From Woeseiaceae bacterium (GTDB taxonomy: Bacteria > Pseudomonadota > Gammaproteobacteria > Steroidobacterales > Woeseiaceae), in the NCBI GenBank assembly GCA_022866645.1, contig JALHUQ010000096.1, positions 1 to 11,751 on the forward strand: DNA of 11,751 nt, read 5' to 3'. The notes beneath the pieces are model-generated. The model had not been told where the DNA came from. It ran no database searches and was given only the letters and a program-made list of their open reading frames with translations. Shown piece after piece: positions 1 through 6,931 of the stretch (within the stretch, counting starts at the first letter, position 1; every line of letters starts with the position of its first letter). The translations under genes were made by a program, and so were the position numbers.

Positions 1-770
1 GCATTGTGAATTTGAAACTCGCCCTTTAAGCCCGGTGCTAGTAATGCGTCATATTTCCGGGATGGTCCACGCCAGCTCCAGGTCCCATCATCGTTGATAC
101 TACTGTCGAAATTCTTGCCCGCCAGCGACAAGTTTGCGCCCTTCTCTTTTGCTATCCGCAGGATCGCCTTTGGCACTTCGGCACCGGCAAAAACTGCGGG
201 TTTGCCCGCCCGCATGACGCCGGCCTTTTCCACGGCGATAGTCTCAATGTCGTGGCCCAGCCAATCGCAATGATCCAGTGCAATATTGGTAATCAAACAC
301 GCACTCGGCTCGATAGCATTCGTCGCATCCAGTCGGCCACCGAGGCCGACCTCGAGTATCCAGACATCCAGATTCGCAGCAGCAAAGATGACGGCGGCCG
401 CCAGTGTGCCAAACTCGAAATACGTTAACTCGGCACCACCACGCGCCGACTCAACCTGCTCAAAGGCAGCAGTGATCTCGGCGTCGCTCGCTGCAACACC
501 GTTGACGACGATGCGTTCGTTGTAGCGACGGACGTGCGGTGATGTGTATGCACCCGTGCGCTTCCCGCTTGCGCGCAATAATGCATCCGTCATAGCAACG
601 CTGGATCCTTTGCCGTTGGTGCCCGCTATTATCAAAACGTCAGCGGGACGCGGCAGGTCCAGGCGACCCAGCACCTCAAGGACACGCTCGAGGCCGAGAT
701 TAATTTCTACGGGCGATAGCGTTTCGAGGCTAGCCAGCCATTGGGGCAAAGGCGTACCAGAGGCAAGCAT
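1..770 (-). CDS. folC: Bifunctional folylpolyglutamate synthase/dihydrofolate synthase, C-terminus cut by window edge
   Basis: FolC joins dihydropteroate to glutamate and then extends the glutamate tail of folates, using ATP in the cytoplasm. The frame is open from an ATG at 770 to the left edge, about 256 residues of a family usually near 420, so the C-terminal ligase domain is missing only because the window stops. Visible signatures are the Mur-ligase P-loop AGTNGKGSS at residues 49-57 (Lys54), the folate-binding TSPHV stretch at 76-80, FEFGT at 118-122, and EVGLGGRLDATN at 140-151. A later VEKAGVM segment should carry the lysine that is carbamylated in this family. The ATG lies 8 nt after the accD stop with no clear Shine-Dalgarno, which suggests coupling to accD translation. 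The accD-folC pairing is classic in gammaproteobacteria. The identification is firm. Confidence 0.96.
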   Translation of the reverse strand, partial: MLASGTPLPQWLASLETLSPVEINLGLERVLEVLGRLDLPRPADVLIIAGTNGKGSSVAMTDALLRASGKRTGAYTSPHVRRYNERIVVNGVAASDAEITAAFEQVESARGGAELTYFEFGTLAAAVIFAAANLDVWILEVGLGGRLDATNAIEPSACLITNIALDHCDWLGHDIETIAVEKAGVMRAGKPAVFAGAEVPKAILRIAKEKGANLSLAGKNFDSSINDDGTWSWRGPSRKYDALLAPGLKGEFQIHN

Positions 771-778
771 AGCGGGGC

Positions 779-1648
779 TTACTGAGCTGCTAGCGGGCTC
801 GGACGACCGTCGAACTTGGCCAGCAAATTGGCGATCTGATCGCGCAATTCACGACGGTCAACGATCATGTCGATCGCGCCATGATCCAGCAAAAACTCGC
901 TACGCTGAAAACCTTCCGGCAAGCGCTCACGGACGGTTTGTTCGATAACCCGTGGACCCGCGAATCCAATCAACGCATTGGGCTCAGCGATATTGACGTC
1001 GCCCAGCATCGCGAGACTCGCCGATACACCACCCGTCGTGGGATCCGTCAATACGGATATGTAAGGAATTCCTTTGCTGCCCAGATTCGCAAGCGCGGCC
1101 GACGTCTTTGCCATTTGCAGCAATGAGAATAGCGCTTCCTGCATGCGGGCGCCGCCACTGGCGGAAAATGAAATCATCGGCATCTTGTTTTTCGCTGCGT
1201 GTTCCGCCGCTCGCGAAAATCGCTCGCCGACGACCGAACCCATTGATCCGCCCATGAAGGCAAACTCAAACGCACAGGCAACGACCGGTCGGCCAAATAA
1301 AGTACCTGTAACGCTGACGAGCGCGTCTTTTTCGCCGGTTTTTTTCTGCGCAGCAATAATTCGGTCCCGGTATCGTTTGCTGTCCTTAAACTTCAATGGA
1401 TCTTCAGACTCAAGGCCTGCTGACAACTCCGTCTGCGAGTCGGGGTCCAGAAAGTATTCAAGTCGTTTGCGAGCACCAATACGCATGTGGTGATCGCATT
1501 TTGGGCACACTTTTAAGTTGCGCTCCAACTCGTTGCGATACAATTGCGCATCACATCGCGTGCATTTTATCCAAACACCTTCAGGCACGGATTTCGTGCG
1601 ATTTTCAGTGCTTATGCGCGACGGCATCAGTTTTTCAAACCAGCTCAT
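779..1648 (-). CDS. accD: Acetyl-CoA carboxylase carboxyltransferase subunit beta
   Basis: AccD pairs with AccA to move the carboxyl group from biotin carrier protein to acetyl-CoA, giving malonyl-CoA for fatty acid synthesis. The 289-residue protein is close to the usual 285-305. The N-terminal zinc ribbon is complete: Cys29, Cys32, Cys48 and Cys51 in a CX2C-X15-CX2C arrangement. The crotonase-like carboxyltransferase core follows, with the glycine-rich SASGGARMQE at 162-171 and TDPTTGG at 201-207. In E. coli the zinc ribbon also binds RNA and helps autoregulate translation; whether that holds here is unknown. The start is 22 nt after truA with only a weak GGA about 11 nt upstream. An ATG at 1656 is out of frame and stops after three codons. 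accA is not in the window. Confidence 0.97.
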   Translation of the reverse strand: MSWFEKLMPSRISTENRTKSVPEGVWIKCTRCDAQLYRNELERNLKVCPKCDHHMRIGARKRLEYFLDPDSQTELSAGLESEDPLKFKDSKRYRDRIIAAQKKTGEKDALVSVTGTLFGRPVVACAFEFAFMGGSMGSVVGERFSRAAEHAAKNKMPMISFSASGGARMQEALFSLLQMAKTSAALANLGSKGIPYISVLTDPTTGGVSASLAMLGDVNIAEPNALIGFAGPRVIEQTVRERLPEGFQRSEFLLDHGAIDMIVDRRELRDQIANLLAKFDGRPSPLAAQ

Positions 1649-1670
1649 TGCGACATGATATCCGTATAGT

Positions 1671-2444
1671 TTAAGGACAGCCAGTCGGCTGCTGCGGAAT
1701 ACCGGCGGCCTTAGGGTAGTCCACCGAGACCAGGGTCAGACCGTGCGGTGGTGCCGCGACGCCGCCTTCTTTTCGGTCGCGACTTTCGAGCACTTCGGCG
1801 ATCCACTGAACTGGCCGTTCCCCCTCACCGATCGCCGCAAGAGCGCCGGTAATGTTGCGTACCATGTGTTGCAGGAACGCGTTTGCGGAGATTTCCAGCG
1901 TTATCCAATCACCATCACGGCTGACTGTCAGCCTGGTGATAATGCGACGCGGCGTATTGGCGCCACAACCGGCGGCGCGAAACGCGGAAAAATCATGCTC
2001 ACCGAGCAATTGCTGAGCGGCTTCATGCATGCGAGCCACGTCCAGCGGTTTGTAAACCCACCAGGCTCGGTGCCGATGAATGGCGGAACGCTCGAATCGA
2101 TTCAGAATGCGGTAGCGATAGTTTCTACCCGTCGCCAGGAAGCGGGCGTGAAAATCATCGTCGACAGTTCGGGCCCACATGACGCAGATATCGTCCGGCA
2201 GGTGGCTGTTCGCGCCGAGCAGCCAACCGCGATCATCGCGCACGCTGGGAGTATCAAAATGCACAACTTGCCCAGTGGCGTGAACTCCGGTGTCGGTACG
2301 CCCGGCACACGTCACCTCGACTGCGTGGTTAGCAACCGTGCCGAGAGCTTCTTCGAGACACTGTTGTATTCCGAGACCGGTTTTCTGGCGTTGCCAGCCG
2401 TTGTACGCTGTGCCGTCGTACTCAATGCCAAGCGCGATGCGCAT
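1671..2444 (-). CDS. truA: tRNA pseudouridine(38-40) synthase
   Basis: TruA converts uridines 38, 39 and 40 of the tRNA anticodon arm to pseudouridine. The 257-residue product is near the family size (E. coli about 270). The signature GRTDTGVHA at residues 48-56 contains the catalytic aspartate, Asp51. Other TruA landmarks are the N-terminal YDGTAYNGWQRQ at 9-20, the RYRIL strand in the middle, and the later FLQHMVRNI segment. The ATG at 2444 lies 20 nt after the fimV stop, with a weak GGGACC upstream, so the gene probably depends on the fimV transcript. The fimV-truA pairing is typical of gammaproteobacteria. The next gene is accD directly, without the trpF seen in many relatives. Confidence 0.97.
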   Translation of the reverse strand: MRIALGIEYDGTAYNGWQRQKTGLGIQQCLEEALGTVANHAVEVTCAGRTDTGVHATGQVVHFDTPSVRDDRGWLLGANSHLPDDICVMWARTVDDDFHARFLATGRNYRYRILNRFERSAIHRHRAWWVYKPLDVARMHEAAQQLLGEHDFSAFRAAGCGANTPRRIITRLTVSRDGDWITLEISANAFLQHMVRNITGALAAIGEGERPVQWIAEVLESRDRKEGGVAAPPHGLTLVSVDYPKAAGIPQQPTGCP

Positions 2445-2464
2445 TTCAGGTCCCGCAACTCGTC

Positions 2465-5400
2465 TTAGCTGGGCAGAGAATCCAGCAATCGCTGCGCTTG
2501 TTGTTTCTGCGCTTTGTCACCCTCATCCAGTACTTCCTCGAGGATGCTGCGTGCTCCAGCCGGATCACCCATGTCAACATAGGCACGTGCGAGATCGAGT
2601 TTCGTGCCAACCTCAGTCATGGTACGCGCTTCGTGCAGATCGCTACTCATGTCTTCCGGAGCCAGCGACATTGTCGGCACTTCTGCCGTCTCGCTACGCA
2701 GTCTCGGACGCGGCTGTTCTACTGTCGCGTCGTCGCGGCGCTGCTCGACCGTGTCGCCTATCTCACTGACCTTCAATGCTGCAGTCAGGTCATCAAGGTC
2801 CAAATCAAGATCCGTTCTTGCAATGGCTGGTGTTTCCGCCGTCGATTCAAGATCGTAGCGGCCGGTAAAGACGTTGGGCGGCAAGGCTTCCGTTTTGGCG
2901 AAGTCGAAATTATCGTCGTCGTCGTCCATCGGCGCCAACATCGTTTCAGCGTCTGCCGGGTAGGCCTTTAATGTTTCATCACCCAGACCGGGTGCAAGCA
3001 TTGTCGCATCACTATCTCGCAGGCTACCCACCAGACCGGTGGCCGTATCGACTGCCATGTCGTCGCCGAGAACCTGCGTGAGACCGGTTGCGTCGAGAAG
3101 AGCTTCATCAATATCCAGGTCAATCGAAGTCTGTTCGTGCTCCGCCGTCAACATCGGGTTCTGGCCGGTCTCGTCTGCTGCGAGGCGAATTCCTGTGCTT
3201 TCCAGATCACTCAGGTCGAGATCATCCAGGTAGCCCATCGAATCTGGATCCAGCGCCTCCCGGATTCCGGTTGAATCCGGATCGATACGAGGATTCCTGC
3301 CCGTCGCTTCGTCGAGGTCGTCGAAATCGGCGAGGGCCTCATTAATGCCTGTCTCAGACAGGGTTTTATCTTGCCCTGTAATATCCAGATCATCGAACGA
3401 CGCGATTTCGGTTTCTGCCAGCCCACTGACATCAAGATCAAGGTCGTCAAGATTAATTTCGGCGGTTGCACCAGAGTCCTGACCACTGTCTGAAATCGCT
3501 CTGAAGAGTGACTCGTCAAGCGACGGCAATTCGGACGTTGCACCACTGTATCCGGCGAATTGCTCCTCGATGGTTGGCGTTCCAACGGTCGGCGACGGCA
3601 CATCGGCAGTCGCATCCATTAACGACGAATCGAGTGTTGGCGACTCGGCCGTTACATCGAAATCCAGTCCGCCGCCATCGTCTGCTGCCTCGTCGAAGTT
3701 GAAGTCGACGCCCTCTTGTGCATTTTCGCCTGCGCCGAGATCAATTATCTCGGACTCGCGGCTGTCTTCAGCACCGAAGTCCATGTCCAGAGCACCGGCG
3801 GTGTCATCGGCTTCGTCAAATGAGAGATCAACCGCCCGGGTTGCACCGGCCACTGCAGCGCCAGCAAACATATCGTTGTCGGCCGCAATTTGTTGGCCCA
3901 TGATCACGATCTTGTCCCAATCCGGACTGTCGGCTCCGCGGATCGCCTTCTTCAGGCGTGCCGCCGCGTCGACGAAGGCATCGCGATTGCCCCACACGAA
4001 ATAGATTTCGCAGAGTTTGGACATCAGTGTCTTATCGGAAGGATCCGATTCCAAAGCACCGTTGATCAGATCCGCCGCTTGATCATACAAACCGTAGGCC
4101 ATGTGGAAATCGGCTTCAGCAGCCGGGTCCGTCTGGTCGAGATTGACGGCTGTTTCGCTGCTGAACGTGTCTTCCAGCGAACCGAAAGAACCGGAAGTCC
4201 CGCTATACGTTCCAGCTGGCGCTTCAACGGTGTCTTCGAGTATCGGGTGTACACCCGAATCCTGCTCTACGACGACAAACGCTTCTTCGGGGCTAGGCGC
4301 ACGAATGGTCGATGTCGCCGATATCGCACCAACGGCAAGCTCATCAGAGTCCAGCGCTTCCCACGGTCGACCGTCTTCGTCCTCGTCGTCGCCGCCGCCG
4401 CGCTTCATGAACCAGACCAAGCCACCAGCGACCAGAATCAATGCTCCGATGATGATGCCCCAGGCAGCGAGAAAATCGACCACCTTATCAACCAGACTTT
4501 TCTCGCGAGACGATGTCGTCGTAACAATAGTAGTAGGTACGGTTGTATCGGTCGACGCGTCATCCGTCGTTGCGGTGTCGTCGCTACCGACGGTGGTATC
4601 CGTGTCGTCCACTACGCCATCGCTATCAGCATCCTCATCGGCTGATTCATCGGCTGATTCATCGGCAAAAGTACCGTCCTCGGTATCGGCCACCGGCGGC
4701 TCATAGACTTCGCCCCGAATGTTTGCCAACTCTTGCCGCAATGTGGCCAGTTCGTTGTCGCGAATCTCGATCAGAGACTGCTGATTGGGCACATTAGCCG
4801 CTTCCAGCTCAGCAATGCGATCAGCTATTTCCTGTTCACGTGACGGCGGTTCGGAGTCAGACGCCTCATCTTCGTATTCAGTACCCGCGGGTTCTTCGTC
4901 GGGCGGCACCAAAGTTAAACTTGGACGCGTTGACGGTTCCGGCGCCGTGTATCCGCCACCACCGCCCCAGGCGCCATGCTGCCGCTGCACTTCTTGCACA
5001 GCAGAGTTGCGGTCGATCTGAAACACATCGTCCGCGCCGGGTATGCGTAAACTCGCACCAGCTCTCAGCACGTTGATATTGCCGCCAAAGGCGCCTTGAT
5101 TCGCCTCATATATGGCCAGCATCGTTTGATTCATTGTCAGTGAGTTATCAGGGCGCCAGCGCGACGCGATTCCCCACAGTGTGTCGCCTCTTTCGACTAC
5201 GAGATCGCCCCCGTCCGCTGGCCGCGGCGCTGGTTCGGGGATAGCATCGTAATTGGTAACCGGGATGCTTGAATCACTGCCTCTGGCCGGCTGTGTGGGC
5301 AGCGGCGCCGTACGAACCTCTTGCTGTTGCGGCGTTGGCGTCGGCGTCGGTTGCCGCTCTATTGTGGCGCCGTCGCTGGGTGTGCTTCGACGCGGCGCTT

Positions 5401-5830
5401 CAACCGCCGGGGCGGTTCTCGCAGTCGGAGCCGCATACGTCGGTGGATCAAGTAGTACAGTGTATTCACGCAACAACCGCCCGCTGGACCAGGTTGCTTC
5501 GACGAGAAACGTCAGAAAGGGTTCCGTAATGGGTGCGCGCGATCGAATTTGCACGACGCTGCCACCAACACCACCGTTGACGACATGAAATTCAACGCCC
5601 TGCAAAAAAAACGGACGATCGATGCCGTATCGTGCAAATGTCTCTGCGGATGCTAATGCGACGGTGAGATCCGCCAATTCGTCGGGGCTGGCTGATAACA
5701 GTACAATTTCCGCTCGCAGCGGCTCGTTAAGCACCGAATCCAGCTTTATGTCGCCCAGTCCGATGGCCCAAACCTCGCTCCATAGCAGAAAAACCAAGCA
5801 TAGGGCGAGGTGAGTAAAGCGTCGCGACAT
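2465..5830 (-). CDS. fimV: FimV/HubP-family polar landmark protein
   Basis: FimV/HubP proteins mark the cell pole and recruit type IV pilus, chemotaxis, flagellar or chromosome-partition factors. From the ATG at 5830 the protein has 1121 residues (P. aeruginosa FimV is about 919). In order it has: a signal peptide ending in VWA at residue 22; the conserved FimV N-terminal domain, about 23-130; a Pro/Thr-rich linker; a peptidoglycan-binding LysM domain, 209-264, with RGDTLWGIA; a short coiled coil, about 332-372; an Asp/Thr-rich stretch; one membrane helix, about 455-475; then a very acidic cytoplasmic tail. The tail holds a TPR-like segment near 570-625, degenerate Thr-Gly/DDLDL repeats near 790-945, and the FimV C-terminal motif KLDLARAYVDMGD near 1075-1087. 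The start is set by TTGGAG nine bases upstream of the ATG; a TTG at 5845 would add five residues but lies on that Shine-Dalgarno. The gene heads the fimV-truA-accD-folC unit. The family is certain; which partners it recruits cannot be told from here. Confidence 0.95.
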   Translation of the reverse strand: MSRRFTHLALCLVFLLWSEVWAIGLGDIKLDSVLNEPLRAEIVLLSASPDELADLTVALASAETFARYGIDRPFFLQGVEFHVVNGGVGGSVVQIRSRAPITEPFLTFLVEATWSSGRLLREYTVLLDPPTYAAPTARTAPAVEAPRRSTPSDGATIERQPTPTPTPQQQEVRTAPLPTQPARGSDSSIPVTNYDAIPEPAPRPADGGDLVVERGDTLWGIASRWRPDNSLTMNQTMLAIYEANQGAFGGNINVLRAGASLRIPGADDVFQIDRNSAVQEVQRQHGAWGGGGGYTAPEPSTRPSLTLVPPDEEPAGTEYEDEASDSEPPSREQEIADRIAELEAANVPNQQSLIEIRDNELATLRQELANIRGEVYEPPVADTEDGTFADESADESADEDADSDGVVDDTDTTVGSDDTATTDDASTDTTVPTTIVTTTSSREKSLVDKVVDFLAAWGIIIGALILVAGGLVWFMKRGGGDDEDEDGRPWEALDSDELAVGAISATSTIRAPSPEEAFVVVEQDSGVHPILEDTVEAPAGTYSGTSGSFGSLEDTFSSETAVNLDQTDPAAEADFHMAYGLYDQAADLINGALESDPSDKTLMSKLCEIYFVWGNRDAFVDAAARLKKAIRGADSPDWDKIVIMGQQIAADNDMFAGAAVAGATRAVDLSFDEADDTAGALDMDFGAEDSRESEIIDLGAGENAQEGVDFNFDEAADDGGGLDFDVTAESPTLDSSLMDATADVPSPTVGTPTIEEQFAGYSGATSELPSLDESLFRAISDSGQDSGATAEINLDDLDLDVSGLAETEIASFDDLDITGQDKTLSETGINEALADFDDLDEATGRNPRIDPDSTGIREALDPDSMGYLDDLDLSDLESTGIRLAADETGQNPMLTAEHEQTSIDLDIDEALLDATGLTQVLGDDMAVDTATGLVGSLRDSDATMLAPGLGDETLKAYPADAETMLAPMDDDDDNFDFAKTEALPPNVFTGRYDLESTAETPAIARTDLDLDLDDLTAALKVSEIGDTVEQRRDDATVEQPRPRLRSETAEVPTMSLAPEDMSSDLHEARTMTEVGTKLDLARAYVDMGDPAGARSILEEVLDEGDKAQKQQAQRLLDSLPS
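4635..4666. repeat. 12-bp in-frame tandem repeat inside fimV
   Basis: The unit tcatcggctgat occurs at 4635-4646 and 4647-4658 and begins a third copy to about 4666. On the coding strand it encodes repeated Ala-Asp-Glu-Ser in the acidic stretch just before the FimV membrane helix. Twelve bases is four codons, so gain or loss of a unit keeps the frame. Confidence 0.85.
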
Positions 5831-5839
5831 AATGTAAAT

Positions 5840-5845
5840 CTCCAA
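5840..5845 (-). promoter_or_regulatory. Shine-Dalgarno of fimV (decides the start)
   Basis: On the minus strand TTGGAG stands nine bases before the ATG at 5830. It supports that ATG over the in-frame TTG at 5845, which is the first base triplet of this same site. The ATG also gives a standard signal peptide beginning MSRR. Confidence 0.8.
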
Positions 5846-5850
5846 ACCTC

Positions 5851-5883
5851 AAAAAGCCCCGTAATCGACATCCAGTCCGGGGC
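5851..5883 (-). terminator. GC hairpin with U-run between asd and fimV (terminator or leader attenuator)
   Basis: Read on the minus strand, GCCCCG (5883-5878) pairs perfectly with CGGGGC (5861-5856) across a 16-nt loop and is followed at once by five T (5855-5851). This has the form of a modest intrinsic terminator for the prmB-aroC-asd transcript. It lies downstream of the candidate fimV promoter and only six bases before the fimV Shine-Dalgarno. Transcripts starting at that promoter would therefore also cross it. Confidence 0.6.
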
Positions 5884-5899
5884 CGTTCATAGCCACCGA

Positions 5900-5928
5900 A
5901 CTATAGCTTAAAGATACTTTTTTGCCAA
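5900..5928 (-). promoter_or_regulatory. Candidate sigma70 promoter for fimV-truA-accD-folC
   Basis: On the minus strand TTGGCA (5928-5923) is followed after exactly 17 bases by TATAGT (5905-5900). Each hexamer matches the consensus at five of six positions. The -35 box lies in the last codons of asd and the -10 box just beyond its stop. A start near 5893 would give a leader of about 63 nt before the fimV ATG. It was found by eye and is untested. Confidence 0.55.
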
Positions 5929-6930
5929 TATTTCAGCAATTTGGACACTATTTAGCGCCGCGCCCTTACGTATATTGTCCGCCACTACCCAGAGGTTCAA
6001 TCCGGTCGGGTGAGAGATGTCCTCGCGAATGCGGCCGACGAAAACGGGGTCTCGACCGGAGCTTTCGGTGACCGCTGTCGGATATTTCCCCAATTCGACA
6101 CCATCGAGTACTTCTATTCCGGGCGATTTTGACAGTAAGGTGCTTGCTGTCGCGGCGGATATCTTCTCGCGCGTCTCGATATGGATGGCTTCGGAGTGCC
6201 CAAAAAACACCGGGATACGAACGGCTGTCGGGTTTACCAGGATTTCATCATCGCCGAGAATTTTCCGCGTTTCCCAGACCATCTTCATTTCTTCTTTCGT
6301 GTAACGGTTGTCCTGAAAAACGTCGATGTGCGGAATAGCATTGAATGCAATCTGCCTGGCATCTCCTTTGATCTCCAATGGGCGACCGTTTAGCAGCGCA
6401 CTGGTCTGACGCACGAGCTCTTCGACGGCGCGACGCCCGGCACCAGACACCGCCTGATAGGTACACACGTTAATGCGGGTGATACCCACAGCGTCATAGA
6501 TAGGTTTGAGCGCCACGACCATCTGAATGGTTGAACAATTCGGATTCGCGATAATGCCACGATTCTTATAATCAGCGATCGCATCAGGATTAACCTCTGG
6601 CACCACCAGCGGAATATCATCGTCATAACGAAAATGCGAGGTGTTGTCGACAACCACGCAACCCGCCGCCGCCGCTTTCGGCGCATACACTGCAGAAATC
6701 GACCCGCCAGCCGAGAACAAGCCGATCTGCACCTTTGAAAAATCGAAATCAGCCAGATTCTCGACGCTCAAGTGACTGTTGCCGAACGCCAATTGTTTGC
6801 CGACCGAGCGTTCGCTCGCCAGCGCATAAACTTTTCCATAGGGAAATTTTCGCTCACTCAAAATTTCGAGCAAGGCTTCACCGACGACGCCAGTCGCGCC
6901 GACGACAGCGATATCAAAACGATCTGCCAA
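5908..6930 (-). CDS. asd: Aspartate-semialdehyde dehydrogenase
   Basis: Asd reduces aspartyl phosphate with NADPH to aspartate semialdehyde, the branch point to lysine/diaminopimelate, threonine and methionine. The start chosen is TTG at 6930, giving 340 residues, the normal length. It follows CGGAG by seven bases and gives the usual N-terminus just before the nucleotide-binding AVVGATGVVGEALL (8-21). A longer reading to 7047 would overlap aroC by over 110 bases and has no homology support. The catalytic cysteine is Cys132 in ANPNCST, the QAVSGAGR segment is present, and the late GHSEAIH motif carries the active-site histidine. The gene sits where E. coli and Pseudomonas carry the Asd-like usg gene, but unlike E. 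coli Usg it keeps the catalytic cysteine. It is one base after aroC, hence coupled. Confidence 0.95.
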   Translation of the reverse strand: MADRFDIAVVGATGVVGEALLEILSERKFPYGKVYALASERSVGKQLAFGNSHLSVENLADFDFSKVQIGLFSAGGSISAVYAPKAAAAGCVVVDNTSHFRYDDDIPLVVPEVNPDAIADYKNRGIIANPNCSTIQMVVALKPIYDAVGITRINVCTYQAVSGAGRRAVEELVRQTSALLNGRPLEIKGDARQIAFNAIPHIDVFQDNRYTKEEMKMVWETRKILGDDEILVNPTAVRIPVFFGHSEAIHIETREKISAATASTLLSKSPGIEVLDGVELGKYPTAVTESSGRDPVFVGRIREDISHPTGLNLWVVADNIRKGAALNSVQIAEILAKKYL

Positions 6931-6931
6931 C

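Noticed and set aside
1645..1656. Three-codon minicistron (ATG at 1656) whose stop overlaps the accD start
   Set aside because: It is too short to distinguish from chance and has no ribosome binding site of its own.
1743..2468. Long open frame on the plus strand across truA (about 241 codons)
   Set aside because: It lies wholly opposite a clear truA, has no recognisable domain, and is explained by codon bias of the coding strand.
2915..2930. gtc trinucleotide run (and a similar one near 4380-4400) as a possible repeat element
   Set aside because: These encode Asp/Glu runs in the FimV tail and are ordinary low-complexity codons, not a CRISPR or regulatory repeat.
2498..5588. Several plus-strand open frames of 60-250 codons opposite fimV
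   Set aside because: They mirror the acidic, repetitive fimV codons, giving Arg/Ser/Val-rich low-complexity peptides with no family resemblance.
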